61,485 nucleotides of DNA from Oscillospiraceae bacterium (GCA_015067185.1 SVMZ01000016.1:1-61485); one strand, 5' to 3'. Counted from the first letter of the stretch, positions 46,765 to 59,738 are shown. The notes: generated by a model from the sequence alone, not told the origin. A program made the numbers and translations.

Positions 46765-48249
46765 ATGGGTAAAATTTATGATGTTCTTATCATCGGCGCC
46801 GGTGTTACCGGAAGCTCACTCGCCCGTGAGCTCTCACGGTACCAGCTTTCCGTACTGCTCACTGACAAGGAAAATGATGTCTCCTGCGGTTCGACAAGAG
46901 CCAACAGTGCTATTATCCATGCCGGTTATGACCCCGAACCCGGCACCATGATGGCACAGCTCAATGTCGACGGCAACCGTATGACAGAAGATATCTGCAA
47001 ACAACTGAATGTTCCGTTTAAAAGAGTAGGCTCTCTGGTTCTCGCTTTCAGCGAAGAAGATCTGAAAACCATCAAAAAGCTCTACGACAACGGTGTTGCC
47101 AACGGAGTCCCCGGTGTTGAACTGATCGACCAGAAAAAACTCCATGAAATCGAGCCCAATGTCAGTGACGAGGCTCTCGGTGCCCTGCTTGCTCCCTCGG
47201 CCGGTATCATCAGCCCTTGGGAATATACCATTGCTCTTGCCGAAAACGCTGTCAGAAACGGCGTTGACTACAAGCTGCGCTTCAAGGTGGAAAACATCAC
47301 CCGTGAAAAAGATGAAAACGGTGAAACAATTTTTACCGTTACCGCAGCTTCCGGTGAAGCTGTCAAAGCTCGCCGTGTTGTCAATGCCGCCGGTGTGTTC
47401 AGCGGAGAGATTGCAAAGATGGGACTTTTCGGCGAAGACTGCGAGCTCGGATTCCGTATTATTCCTTCCAAAGGACAGTACTATCTGCTCGACAAAACAC
47501 AGGGCAAGCTGTTTGACCGCGTTATGTTCCAGTGTCCGTCCAAGGTCGGTAAAGGAGTCCTCGTCTCTCCCACCATTCACGGCAATCTGATCGTTGGCCC
47601 CGATGCTGTCAATGTAGAGGACGCAGACAATACCTGTACCACCCGTGATGCACTCAACTTCGTCCGTCAGGCTGCCTCCCTGACCACCGATCATGTCTCT
47701 TACCGTGACAATATCCGCAACTTCTCCGGCATCAGAGCCAACTCTGACCAGAGCGATTTTATTATCGCTCCTTCTGCTGTAGAGCCCAACTTCATCAATG
47801 CGGCAGGCATCAAATCCCCCGGTCTTTCCTCCGCACCTGCCATTGCCCTCAAACTTGTTGAACTGCTTGCTGCCACCGGTATTGTCCTTGATAAAAAAGA
47901 CAATTTTATCGAAACCAGAGAAGTAATTCGTTTCCGCGAACTCAGCAACGAAGAGCGTGCCAAACTGGTTGCTGAACGTCCCGAGTTCGGCAGAATCATC
48001 TGCCGCTGCGAGACTATAACTGAGGGTGAAATTCTTGCCGCTATCCATTCCCCCATCACGCCCGTCAGTCTCGATGCGGTAAAGCGCCGCTGTAATGCCG
48101 GTATGGGACGCTGCCAGGGCGGTTTCTGCGGCCCCCGTGTGCTTGAACTGTTGGTTCGTGAACTGGGCATCTCCCCTGCCGATGTACTCAAAGACCGTGA
48201 CGGCAGCTGGATCGTTCAGCTCCGGAACGACGATGCAATTGATTCCTGA
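46765..48249 (+). CDS. FAD-dependent glycerol-3-phosphate dehydrogenase, GlpA type with BFD-like iron-sulfur domain
   Basis: 494 aa. An FAD-binding N-terminus (LIIGAGVTGSSLARELSRY), a DAO-type oxidase core, and from about residue 400 a BFD-like [2Fe-2S] domain with CRCET and CNAGMGRCQGGFC. The enzyme oxidises glycerol-3-phosphate to dihydroxyacetone phosphate. The FAD/NAD protein and DUF1667 protein behind it form the partner set known for anaerobic GlpABC-like complexes of Firmicutes, which pass electrons to NAD. ATG at 46765 follows CTGGAGGG. Confidence 0.92.
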   Translation: MGKIYDVLIIGAGVTGSSLARELSRYQLSVLLTDKENDVSCGSTRANSAIIHAGYDPEPGTMMAQLNVDGNRMTEDICKQLNVPFKRVGSLVLAFSEEDLKTIKKLYDNGVANGVPGVELIDQKKLHEIEPNVSDEALGALLAPSAGIISPWEYTIALAENAVRNGVDYKLRFKVENITREKDENGETIFTVTAASGEAVKARRVVNAAGVFSGEIAKMGLFGEDCELGFRIIPSKGQYYLLDKTQGKLFDRVMFQCPSKVGKGVLVSPTIHGNLIVGPDAVNVEDADNTCTTRDALNFVRQAASLTTDHVSYRDNIRNFSGIRANSDQSDFIIAPSAVEPNFINAAGIKSPGLSSAPAIALKLVELLAATGIVLDKKDNFIETREVIRFRELSNEERAKLVAERPEFGRIICRCETITEGEILAAIHSPITPVSLDAVKRRCNAGMGRCQGGFCGPRVLELLVRELGISPADVLKDRDGSWIVQLRNDDAIDS

Positions 48250-48269
48250 CCAAACTAACAAGGAAAACG

Positions 48270-49559
48270 GTGACGATTATGAATACAAATTATGATGTTA
48301 TAGTTGTAGGCGGAGGTCCTGCCGGACTGGCCGCTGCCCTTGAGGCAAACAAAAATGGCGCCGGCCGCGTGCTTATCATTGAGCGCGACAAGGAGCTTGG
48401 CGGAATCCTCAACCAGTGCATCCACAACGGTTTTGGCCTCCATTTCTTCAAAGAACAGCTGACCGGCCCTGAGTATGCTCAGCGCTTCATCAAAATGCTG
48501 GAAGGAACCGGCATTGAAGTCAAAACAGATACGATGGTTCTCGCTGTCACACCCGATAAGAAGGTGTGGGCCATGAACACCGAAGACGGTTACTGCTGCT
48601 TCAGTGCAGGCGCAGTTATCCTTGCTATGGGTTGCCGTGAGCGCACCAGAGGCGCTATCTCCATTCCCGGTGAACGTCCCTCCGGTGTTTTCACTGCGGG
48701 TACAGCACAGAGATATCTCAACATTGAAGGCTACATGGTCGGTAAGCGTGTTCTCATTCTCGGTTCCGGCGATATCGGTTTGATCATGGCCCGCCGTATG
48801 ACACTGGAAGGCGCAAAGGTACTGGCTGTCTGCGAACTGATGCCCTATTCCAACGGCCTGAAGCGCAATATTGCCCAGTGCCTGGAAGACTATGATATTC
48901 CTCTCTATCTCTCCCATACAGTAACCAACATCAAGGGACACTCCCGACTGGAATCCGTTACTGTCAGCCGTGTTGACGAGAAGCTGGCACCGATTCCCGG
49001 TACCGAGATGGAGTTTGACTGCGATACGCTTCTTCTCTCCGTAGGACTGATTCCCGAAAACGAACTCAGCCGCAACGCCGGTGTTCCTATCGACGGCCGC
49101 ACCAACGGCGCCGTTGTATGGCAGGACCGTCAGACCGAAATCGACGGCATCTTTGCCTGCGGTAACGTTCTCCATGTACATGACTTGGTAGACTTTGTCA
49201 CCAAAGAAAGTATGACTGCCGGACGCGCTGCTGCTGAGTATGTCAAAGCGGGCGGTTTTGCCAAACCTGCACCTGAAAATACAGTTTCCCTCTGCCCCGG
49301 CAACGGTGTTTCTTATGTTGTACCGCAGAAGATCGCCATTGAGCGTACCGAAAAATTTGTGGAAGCATTTTTCCGTGTGAGAACCACTTATAAAAATTCT
49401 GAAATTGTCGTCTCTGCTGATGGCAAGGAGCTCACCACCATTGCCAAAGATCAGCTGCTCCCCGCAGAGATGGAGCGCGTTGTTCTCCCGAAAGCCATGC
49501 TTGAAAAAGCTGCCGGCAGTACTATTACCATTGAGGTCCGTCAGAAAGGAGCTAACTAA
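48270..49559 (+). CDS. FAD/NAD(P)-dependent oxidoreductase, partner of the glycerol-3-phosphate dehydrogenase
   Basis: 429 aa. Two nucleotide-binding Rossmann motifs, VVGGGPAGLAAALEAN for FAD and ILGSGDIGLIMARR for NAD, and a late FACGNVLHVHD. It resembles the NADH-oxidase-like subunits encoded beside GlpA-type dehydrogenases and DUF1667 proteins. It probably takes electrons from the preceding subunit. The start is GTG at 48270 with AAGGAA upstream, or ATG at 48279. Confidence 0.88.
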   Translation: MTIMNTNYDVIVVGGGPAGLAAALEANKNGAGRVLIIERDKELGGILNQCIHNGFGLHFFKEQLTGPEYAQRFIKMLEGTGIEVKTDTMVLAVTPDKKVWAMNTEDGYCCFSAGAVILAMGCRERTRGAISIPGERPSGVFTAGTAQRYLNIEGYMVGKRVLILGSGDIGLIMARRMTLEGAKVLAVCELMPYSNGLKRNIAQCLEDYDIPLYLSHTVTNIKGHSRLESVTVSRVDEKLAPIPGTEMEFDCDTLLLSVGLIPENELSRNAGVPIDGRTNGAVVWQDRQTEIDGIFACGNVLHVHDLVDFVTKESMTAGRAAAEYVKAGGFAKPAPENTVSLCPGNGVSYVVPQKIAIERTEKFVEAFFRVRTTYKNSEIVVSADGKELTTIAKDQLLPAEMERVVLPKAMLEKAAGSTITIEVRQKGAN

Positions 49560-49562
49560 ATC

Positions 49563-49922
49563 ATGAAAAAAGAGATAACCTGCATCGTATGCCCCAAAGG
49601 CTGCCTGGTGACCATTGATGATGCCAACCTGGAAGATATCAGCGGTTACAGCTGCCCCAAAGGAATGGATTATGCAAAAAACGAACTGCTTCATCCTGTC
49701 CGTACCGTGACCTCTACCGTTAAAATTACCGGCGCCCTTCATGACCGTCTTCCTGTCAGAACCAGCGGCGATATCCCCAAGGAGCTGATTTTTGACTGCA
49801 TGAACCTGATTCGCAGCACCAAAGTCACTGCCCCCGTTGCTTGCGGCGAGGTTATTGTCAAAGATTTGTTCGGTACCGGTATCGATTTGATCTCCACCCG
49901 TGATGCTGAAAGCATTGTCTGA
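49563..49922 (+). CDS. DUF1667-family small cysteine-rich protein
   Basis: 119 aa. Cys pairs CIVCPKGC and SCPKG in the first 37 residues suggest bound metal or an iron-sulfur cluster; another Cys lies in PVACGE. DUF1667 proteins regularly sit third behind a GlpA-like dehydrogenase and an FAD/NAD oxidoreductase, probably as the small electron-transfer subunit. It starts three bases after the preceding stop. A terminator follows. Confidence 0.9.
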   Translation: MKKEITCIVCPKGCLVTIDDANLEDISGYSCPKGMDYAKNELLHPVRTVTSTVKITGALHDRLPVRTSGDIPKELIFDCMNLIRSTKVTAPVACGEVIVKDLFGTGIDLISTRDAESIV

Positions 49923-49940
49923 TTTTCTCGTTTCCTTTTC

Positions 49941-49972
49941 TATCCGACGGCCAAAAGCCGTCGGATATTTTA
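49941..49972 (+). terminator. Terminator of the glycerol-3-phosphate dehydrogenase operon
   Basis: TATCCGACGGC pairs perfectly with GCCGTCGGATA across a 5-base loop, then TTTTAT. Confidence 0.9.
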
Positions 49973-50268
49973 TATCTTTATTATTCATTTTCCCATTATA
50001 AAGATTTTTTATAACACTCCCAACCTTTTCTAATATCATTTTTCCTTGATAGCAAGCCACTTTCTCCCGATTTCTGTTCTCTGCATTAAAACTCCCGCCA
50101 TTACTTCACTTTTGTTATCCTTGTTTTTCAATTTTGTGCTGCAACACTTTAAAGCAATTTTATTCATCAATAAATTTTATGGTAGCATATAAAACTATAA
50201 TTTGATTTTATAGTTAAAAAGATATATTCTATTTATATAAACACAACCCAAGAATAAGGTGATTTCTT
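49973..50268. other. AT-rich intergenic stretch before the antiporter gene
   Basis: About 300 bases with no credible gene on either strand. Apart from the inverted repeat and promoter elements at 50193-50230 I see nothing in it. Confidence 0.6.
50193..50230 (+). promoter_or_regulatory. Inverted repeat overlapping a probable promoter of the antiporter gene
   Basis: AACTATAA (50193-50200) and TTATAGTT (50208-50215) are a perfect inverted repeat with a 7-base spacer. TTGATT (50202-50207) and TATTCT (50225-50230) are 17 bases apart, so the repeat straddles the -35 box as a repressor site would. Confidence 0.5.
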
Positions 50269-51729
50269 TTGTTGGAACTTTTTAGAAACAGCATGGCTTC
50301 CGCTTCACCGGGAGCATCTATTATCATATCGGTTTCTTTGATGCTTATCATCGGTTTTGGTGCAACAAAGATAACCAAACTTCTCAAACTGCCCAATGTT
50401 ACGGCATACATACTGGTCGGTATTCTGATCGGCCCCTTTTGCCTGGATTTGATTCCGCAGGAGATTATCGACGGAATGGATTTTCTTTCCGATATTGCCC
50501 TTGCCTTTATTGCTTTCAGCACCGGAGAATTCCTGAAATTCTCCACCCTGAAAAAAAGCGGAATCCGCATTATCGTTATTACATTGTTTGAGGCGCTGAC
50601 TGCTTCGGTACTTATCTTTATTCTTACCTATTTTATCCTTGATCTGGGAATTGCCTTCTCCATTGTACTCTCGGCATTGGCATCCGCCACAGCTCCCGCT
50701 TCCACCATTATGACAATTCGTCAGACCGGTGCTAAAGGAGAGTTTGTCGATACGCTTCTTCAGGTTATCGCCATTGACAACCTGCTGAGCATTCTTGCCT
50801 ACAGTGTCTCTATTTCCATTGCTCTTTCCGCCCTTTCACTCTCCCCCGGTTCTTCCAATTTCGAAACCATTGTGCTTCCCATTCTTACCAATATCGGCGT
50901 TATGCTGTTAGGTGGATTCTTTGGTTTCCTGCTTAAATGGCTGATGCCTCAGAAACACTTTGAAGACAACCGCCTAATCATTGCTATCAGCGTATTGTTT
51001 GCTTTTTGCGGCATTTGTACTCTTATCGATGTCTCCCCTCTGCTTGGTTGTATGTCTATGGGAATGATTTATATCAACTTTACACAGGATGACAAGCTGT
51101 TTAAACAGTTGGCTTACTTCAGCCCCCCGCTTCTTTTGTTGTTCTTCGTCCGTTCCGGACTCAACTTTAACCTCAGTGCACTCTTCAACTCCTCTGGTTC
51201 AGTAGGCAGCTACTCACTTATCGTCATTGCACTGCTCTATTTCGTAGTAAGAATCGTCGGAAAATACGGCGGCGCATTTTTGGGTTCCTTTCTTGCCCAA
51301 AAAACTCCTAAAGTACGTAATTACCTCGGAATGGCTCTGATCCCACAAGCAGGCGTCGCCATCGGTCTTGCCGCTCTGTGTGCCCGAACCTTGGAGGGAA
51401 CCGTCGGAAATTATCTTCAGACGATTATCCTCGCTTCCAGTATTCTTTATGAAATTGTCGGTCCCGCTTGTGCTAAACTTTCGCTTCATCTCTCCGGTTC
51501 CTACTCTACCAATCTTGAGGAACTTATCGATATTGAAGAAACAAATGAACTGGGAGAACCCAAATCACAGATTCAGCTGCTTATTGAAAGAATCGGCATC
51601 ATTCAGCAATCGCTACCTAAACATGAGGCCTTGCTTTCTGAAGAGGAAAATGCCTTTACTCAGGCCGCCGAAGAAATGTATGAATCAACCAGCTATCTGC
51701 GCCGCAGAGGCTTTATAAACAGAAGATAA
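50269..51729 (+). CDS. CPA2-type cation/proton antiporter (Kef/NapA-like)
   Basis: 486 aa with about twelve to thirteen membrane helices. LLKLPNVTAYILVGILIGP near the start and the SALASATAPAST plus QVIAIDNLLSI segments are typical of CPA2 exchangers. A hydrophilic tail of about 80 residues follows the last helix. It likely exchanges sodium or potassium for protons. The start is TTG, at 50269 or 50272, after AAGGTGAT. The MgtC gene follows 19 bases later in the same direction. Confidence 0.9.
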   Translation: MLELFRNSMASASPGASIIISVSLMLIIGFGATKITKLLKLPNVTAYILVGILIGPFCLDLIPQEIIDGMDFLSDIALAFIAFSTGEFLKFSTLKKSGIRIIVITLFEALTASVLIFILTYFILDLGIAFSIVLSALASATAPASTIMTIRQTGAKGEFVDTLLQVIAIDNLLSILAYSVSISIALSALSLSPGSSNFETIVLPILTNIGVMLLGGFFGFLLKWLMPQKHFEDNRLIIAISVLFAFCGICTLIDVSPLLGCMSMGMIYINFTQDDKLFKQLAYFSPPLLLLFFVRSGLNFNLSALFNSSGSVGSYSLIVIALLYFVVRIVGKYGGAFLGSFLAQKTPKVRNYLGMALIPQAGVAIGLAALCARTLEGTVGNYLQTIILASSILYEIVGPACAKLSLHLSGSYSTNLEELIDIEETNELGEPKSQIQLLIERIGIIQQSLPKHEALLSEEENAFTQAAEEMYESTSYLRRRGFINRR

Positions 51730-51748
51730 TACAGACAGGAGAATTATC

Positions 51749-52483
51749 ATGCCGGAAACTTATACATTTTCAGATCCTATTGTTACCCTTCTTGGAGATT
51801 GGTCTGCAGGAATTAACCTCTGCTCCGTTCTTCTCCGTTTAGCGATGGCTTTTATTTTCTCTGCCATCATAGGCTGTGAGCGTGCCAACAAACGTCATGC
51901 TGCAGGTCTTCGTACTTTTATCCTTGTTTCTTTCTCATCCTGTATCGCCATGCTTCTTGACGAATATTTCGCCCTTACTATCGGTTCTCATCTTACTATT
52001 ATCTCTGCAGCTGCTGTCATTGGTATTGCTGTCATCAGCAGCAACACCATTCTTTACAGCTCAAAGAACCAGATTAAAGGTCTCACTACCTCTGTTGCAC
52101 TTTGGAGCTGCTGTCTCCTTGGTCTTACTGCCGGAAGCGGACTTTACATGGTTTCTCTTGTTTGCTTTGTTGCCATTCTTTCCTGTCTCTCCCTCCTTCC
52201 CAGAGCAGAGTCTATTCTCAAAAATCGTTCCAATCACTTTGAAATTCACCTCGAGCTCAAAAATAAAAATAACCTCCAGGATTTCGTCACTACTCTTCGC
52301 CAGCTTGGCCTGAAGATTGACGACATCGAATCCAATCCTGCTTATCACAGCTCCGGCCTCAGTGTTTATTCCATCTCTCTGACCATTACTGGCAAGGAAC
52401 TCAAAAAATACAAGGAGCATCGTGAAATTATAGATGCCCTCAGCACACTGGATTATGTTTATTACATTGAAGAGATGAATTGA
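51749..52483 (+). CDS. MgtC/SapB-family membrane protein with C-terminal ACT-like domain
   Basis: 244 aa. Four to five membrane helices with the family signature IIGCERANKRHAAGLRTF, then a cytoplasmic domain of about 85 residues resembling the ACT-like fold of long MgtC proteins. MgtC proteins are linked to magnesium limitation and control of F-type ATP synthase in other bacteria. It shares a transcript with the antiporter, and a sodium-type ATP synthase operon lies 0.6 kb downstream, an interesting context. Confidence 0.9.
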   Translation: MPETYTFSDPIVTLLGDWSAGINLCSVLLRLAMAFIFSAIIGCERANKRHAAGLRTFILVSFSSCIAMLLDEYFALTIGSHLTIISAAAVIGIAVISSNTILYSSKNQIKGLTTSVALWSCCLLGLTAGSGLYMVSLVCFVAILSCLSLLPRAESILKNRSNHFEIHLELKNKNNLQDFVTTLRQLGLKIDDIESNPAYHSSGLSVYSISLTITGKELKKYKEHREIIDALSTLDYVYYIEEMN

Positions 52484-52586
52484 TTTTTTTAAATTTACGC
52501 TATGTTTCTTTTTCACACCTCGTTTTGTGGTAAAATAATTCTGACGCTATCCATACTGTATATCATCTGTTAAAGGGAGAGTTATC

Positions 52587-52952
52587 ATGTATTTTTACCA
52601 TCTGACTATCATCACAAAGGATTTTGATAAATCCTACCAGTTTTACACCCAATTCGTTGGACTGAATGTAAACCGCGAAGAAAATGTTCCTGGCCGTCAT
52701 CGGCTCGCCTTTTTAGCTGATCATGCCGATGATACCCAGATTGAGATTGTACACTATGATTCCCCTTTCACTGCAGAAACGAAAGGAATTACAATCTGCT
52801 TTGCCTGCGATGATGTAGAAGCTATGCGAGAAAAAGCTCTTGCCTTTGGTCTGGAGCCTTCTGAGATTCGAAGCCCCCATGCCGGTCTCAAATATTTCTA
52901 CGTTTATGATCCCGACAGAGTTTCCATCGAATTCAAACAGGAAGAGAAATAA
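52587..52952 (+). CDS. VOC-family (glyoxalase-like) protein
   Basis: 121 aa with two beta-alpha-beta-beta-beta modules: HLTIITKDFDKSYQFY at the start and a C-terminal YVYDPDRVSIEF. Candidate metal ligands are His6, Glu58 in the IEIVHYD strand region and a late Glu in IEF. It could be a lactoylglutathione lyase-type enzyme or another VOC protein. AAAGGGAG precedes the ATG, and a strong terminator follows. Confidence 0.88.
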   Translation: MYFYHLTIITKDFDKSYQFYTQFVGLNVNREENVPGRHRLAFLADHADDTQIEIVHYDSPFTAETKGITICFACDDVEAMREKALAFGLEPSEIRSPHAGLKYFYVYDPDRVSIEFKQEEK

Positions 52953-52980
52953 ATATTCTTCCCACCATCCCGTCTTTCTC

Positions 52981-53018
52981 AAGAACAGCTCAGTGTTACA
53001 ACTGAGCTGTTCTTTTTT
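52981..53018 (+). terminator. Terminator of the VOC gene
   Basis: A perfect 14-bp stem (AAGAACAGCTCAGT with its complement) and a 6-base loop, followed by TTTT. Confidence 0.92.
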
Positions 53019-53027
53019 GCAAAACAA

Positions 53028-53056
53028 ATATCCGGCCGCTGAAAACGACCGGATAT
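53028..53056 (-). terminator. Terminator of the ATP synthase operon
   Basis: ATATCCGG with its complement, extended by CG pairs past one mismatch. On the minus strand TTGTTTTG follows, 24 bases after the atpC stop. Confidence 0.8.
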
Positions 53057-53079
53057 AAAACATATTTTCTCTTATCCTA

Positions 53080-53337
53080 TCACCACTGAAAACTCCCTGA
53101 GAGCAGAGTGACCGAATCTTTGGCTACTGTCAACAATCCACCTTGCATGTGTCCGATTTTCAAATCTCCATCATTGAGTTCAATCTTGCAGTCACAGGGC
53201 TTAACCGATGTAATAAACGGAATATGCCCAGCCATAACCGCCAGATCTCCCTCTGCACCGCGCAGAGAAACGCTGACAACCTCATCATCAAACAAATATC
53301 CATCTGGAGAAGAAATGATTAAACGAAACGTTTTCAT
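53080..53337 (-). CDS. atpC: ATP synthase epsilon subunit, short form without C-terminal helices
   Basis: 85 aa, against about 130-140 for most epsilon subunits. The N-terminal beta sandwich is complete (LIISSPDGYLFDDEV, GAEGDLAVMAGHIPF and the GGLLTV strand), but the protein stops at GSFQW where the two regulatory helices would begin. Only about 24 bases separate the stop from the operon terminator, so this is not a frameshift. Without the helices epsilon cannot perform its usual inhibition of ATP hydrolysis. It starts two bases after atpD. Confidence 0.92.
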   Translation of the reverse strand: MKTFRLIISSPDGYLFDDEVVSVSLRGAEGDLAVMAGHIPFITSVKPCDCKIELNDGDLKIGHMQGGLLTVAKDSVTLLSGSFQW

Positions 53338-53339
53338 AA

Positions 53340-54737
<1,398 letters not shown>

Positions 54738-54749
54738 TTATTCACTCCC

Positions 54750-55553
54750 TTATGTGCCATATCCGGCCACGATTTCGGTAAGTTCCTGTGTGATGGCTCC
54801 CTGTCTTGCGCGGTTATAATCCAACTGGAGCTCATCGATCATCTGCTGTGCATTCTTTTCTGCAGAATCCATGGCACTGCGCCTTGCTGCCACTTCACTG
54901 GCAAAACTTTCACGCACTGCTGCCACAATCATACCGGCTATATATTCGGTAACGGCCAATTCCAGAATTGATAATTCATCCGGTTCAAACAAAACACTGT
55001 TTTCCCTAACATTTGCTTCACGCTGCAGCGGAAGTACCCACTTGATCTGCGCCTCCTGCGACAGCACCGAAACATACTTTGTATACAGGATTCCCAGACG
55101 ATCAAATTCATTGTTTACAAAATCCGCACACAGTTTTTTGGATATTTCCATCGCTTCCTCGCAGGAAAACTTTTCGGCTGACAGATATCCGCCGCCAAAA
55201 CGGTCACAGGCACGTTTGCCAACGGCAATTACATCGGCATCCGAACAGCTTCTGAGTGTCCTGAACACATTGGCATTGTAACCACCTGCAAGACCTCTGT
55301 CTCCGGCTATAACAATCAGACGCGTTCTGTTTTCCCCGCGCTGCGCCATATAGGGACTTTTGGCACATTCGGGACAGGCGACTAAAGCCTTAATCGTACT
55401 CCCAAACGCCTCCGCATATTGACGGCTTTTATTCATTGCCTCTGTAGCACGGCGAATTTTAGAAGAGGCCACCAACCCCATTGCCTTTGTGAGATGCAGC
55501 GTGGAATCAACGCTTTTTATGCGATTCCTGAGTTTTTTTGTATCAGCACCCAT
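54750..55553 (-). CDS. atpG: ATP synthase gamma subunit
   Basis: 267 aa central shaft of F1. The N-terminal helix (RNRIKSVDSTLHLTKAM) and C-terminal helix (NAQQMIDELQLDYNRARQGA) form the coiled coil, flanking a globular part. ATG at 55553 sits five bases after the atpA stop, with GAGGTGAG as ribosome site; a GTG nine bases earlier is the alternative. Confidence 0.96.
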   Translation of the reverse strand: MGADTKKLRNRIKSVDSTLHLTKAMGLVASSKIRRATEAMNKSRQYAEAFGSTIKALVACPECAKSPYMAQRGENRTRLIVIAGDRGLAGGYNANVFRTLRSCSDADVIAVGKRACDRFGGGYLSAEKFSCEEAMEISKKLCADFVNNEFDRLGILYTKYVSVLSQEAQIKWVLPLQREANVRENSVLFEPDELSILELAVTEYIAGMIVAAVRESFASEVAARRSAMDSAEKNAQQMIDELQLDYNRARQGAITQELTEIVAGYGT

Positions 55554-55558
55554 TCCGC

Positions 55559-57562
<2,004 letters not shown>

Positions 57563-57579
<17 letters not shown>

Positions 57580-58078
57580 CGTCATCACCTATTTTCTCAA
57601 TAAAGGATTCTATCAGTGTACGATGATCCTGCTCATTGATCTCACGGTCGAGCATCTTTTCTGTCAGCACCGTAGAGACAGAGACGATTTCACGTTTGAT
57701 ATCGTCTTTCGCCTTCTGACGCTCCAGCTCCGCTTCTGTCTGAGCCTGACGAATAATGCTGTCTGCCTTGTCCTTTGCTTCGGCGACAATTTTTTCGCCG
57801 CGGATTCCGGCTTTGGCGGCCGCAGCCTGTATCATTGCTTCGGCTTCTGCTTCCGCTCCCTGCAGCTTCTCTTCCCAGGCTGCCTTGTCTGCTGCGGCCT
57901 GCTGTTTGGCTGTTTCTGCGGCAGAATATTTCTCATCCAGTTCTGCCTGACGTGCGGCAAGTACCTTTTTCACAGGCTTATACAGGAAAAACTTCAATAT
58001 CAGGAAAAGGAGTACGAGATTGATGAGGGAAATCAAGATCTGCCACAAATTGACAGATATGACATCCAATGTTTGCAT
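57563..58078 (-). CDS. atpF: ATP synthase b subunit
   Basis: 171 aa: one N-terminal membrane helix (INLVLLFLILKFFLY), then a long Ala/Glu/Lys-rich coiled coil forming the peripheral stalk. GGAGTGA precedes the ATG. It overlaps atpH by 17 bases. Confidence 0.96.
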
Positions 58079-58096
58079 CTTTTTTCACTCCAAATC

Positions 58097-58384
<288 letters not shown>

Positions 58385-58407
58385 TTATTACCTCCGAAAA
58401 ATTTTTA

Positions 58408-59313
58408 TCAGACTGCCGATTTTGCGGCTTTTCTTTTCGCTCTTTCTTCTTTTCTCTTTGCGTATTCATCCAGCGGGAAACCGCTTGCGATGTAGAGCAT
58501 GGTGAGCATCGCAAAGATATATGCCTGGAGACATCCGCTGAAGATATCAAAATATATCGACAGCACAGCAGGAATACCGATCTGCAGAAATGGGATATCC
58601 GCCAAAAATCCCGGCATCCAGCTGAACAGCTTGGCTGAAGCTCCCTGCAATGCTGTTGCAACCAATACCGATATAACCGAACCTGAAAGCACATTGCCGT
58701 AATGACGGAAAGCCATAGAAATAGGCGTAGCTACCTCACTGATGATGTTAAGCGGCGCCAGGAAGGGAACCGGATCGCCAAAACTCTTCATATAGTGAAG
58801 AGGTCCGCACTTCATCTTATAATAGGTAATCAGTGCAAATACAAGAATCGCCCAACCTGCAACAACATTGATATCGGATGTGGGGGCATACAATCCAAAC
58901 AACGTCAGTAGGCTTGAGAAAGCTGAAAGTGCGAGGATGGTTGTAATAAATGCACCGTATCCCGCAAAATACTCTCCCATATTCTCTTTGACCATAGCTT
59001 CGGTTTTCTCCACAACCCATTCGGCAAGATACTGCCGCTTGGTATGTGCCTTAACGGCAATTCCGTGAGTTATATAGAGACACAGACCCAAAATGGAAAC
59101 CATAACAAGCCACGAGTTAATCTGAGACTCTGTTATCAGCAAATCCTGCAGCGGCATGGGGACCGTAAAGAAAATTCTTGCTCCCGTAATTGCTATATCT
59201 TCAGATTGAGGGGTCGTAAGCACTTTAAGCACAATTCCGCAGAGAATCGGCAGCACCATCATCGCAATCAGCAGAATATCTACCGCCTTAAACCTGCGGC
59301 TTTTTGTATTCAT
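58408..59313 (-). CDS. atpB: ATP synthase a subunit
   Basis: 301 aa stator channel protein with about five to six membrane helices. The essential arginine is in SMAFRHYGNVLSG, and the last helix region DIFSGCLQAYIFAMLTMLYI is typical. AAGGAGGTGA precedes the ATG by seven bases. The basic tail is longer than usual. Confidence 0.95.
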   Translation of the reverse strand: MNTKSRRFKAVDILLIAMMVLPILCGIVLKVLTTPQSEDIAITGARIFFTVPMPLQDLLITESQINSWLVMVSILGLCLYITHGIAVKAHTKRQYLAEWVVEKTEAMVKENMGEYFAGYGAFITTILALSAFSSLLTLFGLYAPTSDINVVAGWAILVFALITYYKMKCGPLHYMKSFGDPVPFLAPLNIISEVATPISMAFRHYGNVLSGSVISVLVATALQGASAKLFSWMPGFLADIPFLQIGIPAVLSIYFDIFSGCLQAYIFAMLTMLYIASGFPLDEYAKRKEERAKRKAAKSAV

Positions 59314-59360
59314 TCTTTTTTCACCTCCTTATTTAATCAATATATTCCCCAATATACTGT

Positions 59361-59738
59361 TTACATTTTGAAACGAGGCCGGAACATAACCGCAATACGC
59401 GGGAAAAACAAGGGAATAATGCTTGCCCATATATTGAAACAATCCAACAGAACACCGAGTACCACTACGGCAAACAGCAGCAATGTCCTGAGAGATTGTG
59501 ACATTTTCATTGTATTTTTTGCCTCTTTCTCTTCTTTGGCAACCGCACTCTGCACTGTAATTCCCATTAGCAGAAAATTAGCAACAGCAGCACCTCCGGA
59601 AAGCAAATTGCCAAGCAGCACGGTATAATCCCAATGCCCTATAATTAAAAACACGGCCTGCATGACGGCACTAAGAATCGCCACCCATACGGCGATATAC
59701 AGTGTCTCTCGCTTGACCGTTTCATCCATTTTTTTCAT
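59361..59738 (-). CDS. ATP synthase subunit I-like protein (AtpI family)
   Basis: 125 aa with four membrane helices and the paired-helix layout of ATP synthase I-chain proteins, which help assemble the c ring and, in sodium-type enzymes, may affect ion or magnesium handling. It is the first gene of the operon, upstream of atpB. ATG at 59738 has AGGTG nine bases upstream; GTG at 59750 is the alternative. Confidence 0.8.
   Translation of the reverse strand: MKKMDETVKRETLYIAVWVAILSAVMQAVFLIIGHWDYTVLLGNLLSGGAAVANFLLMGITVQSAVAKEEKEAKNTMKMSQSLRTLLLFAVVVLGVLLDCFNIWASIIPLFFPRIAVMFRPRFKM

Noticed and set aside
48255-50060. A 601-codon antisense frame over the FAD oxidoreductase and DUF1667 genes
   Set aside because: Same cause: it shadows three real features including a terminator, and has no plausible start signal.
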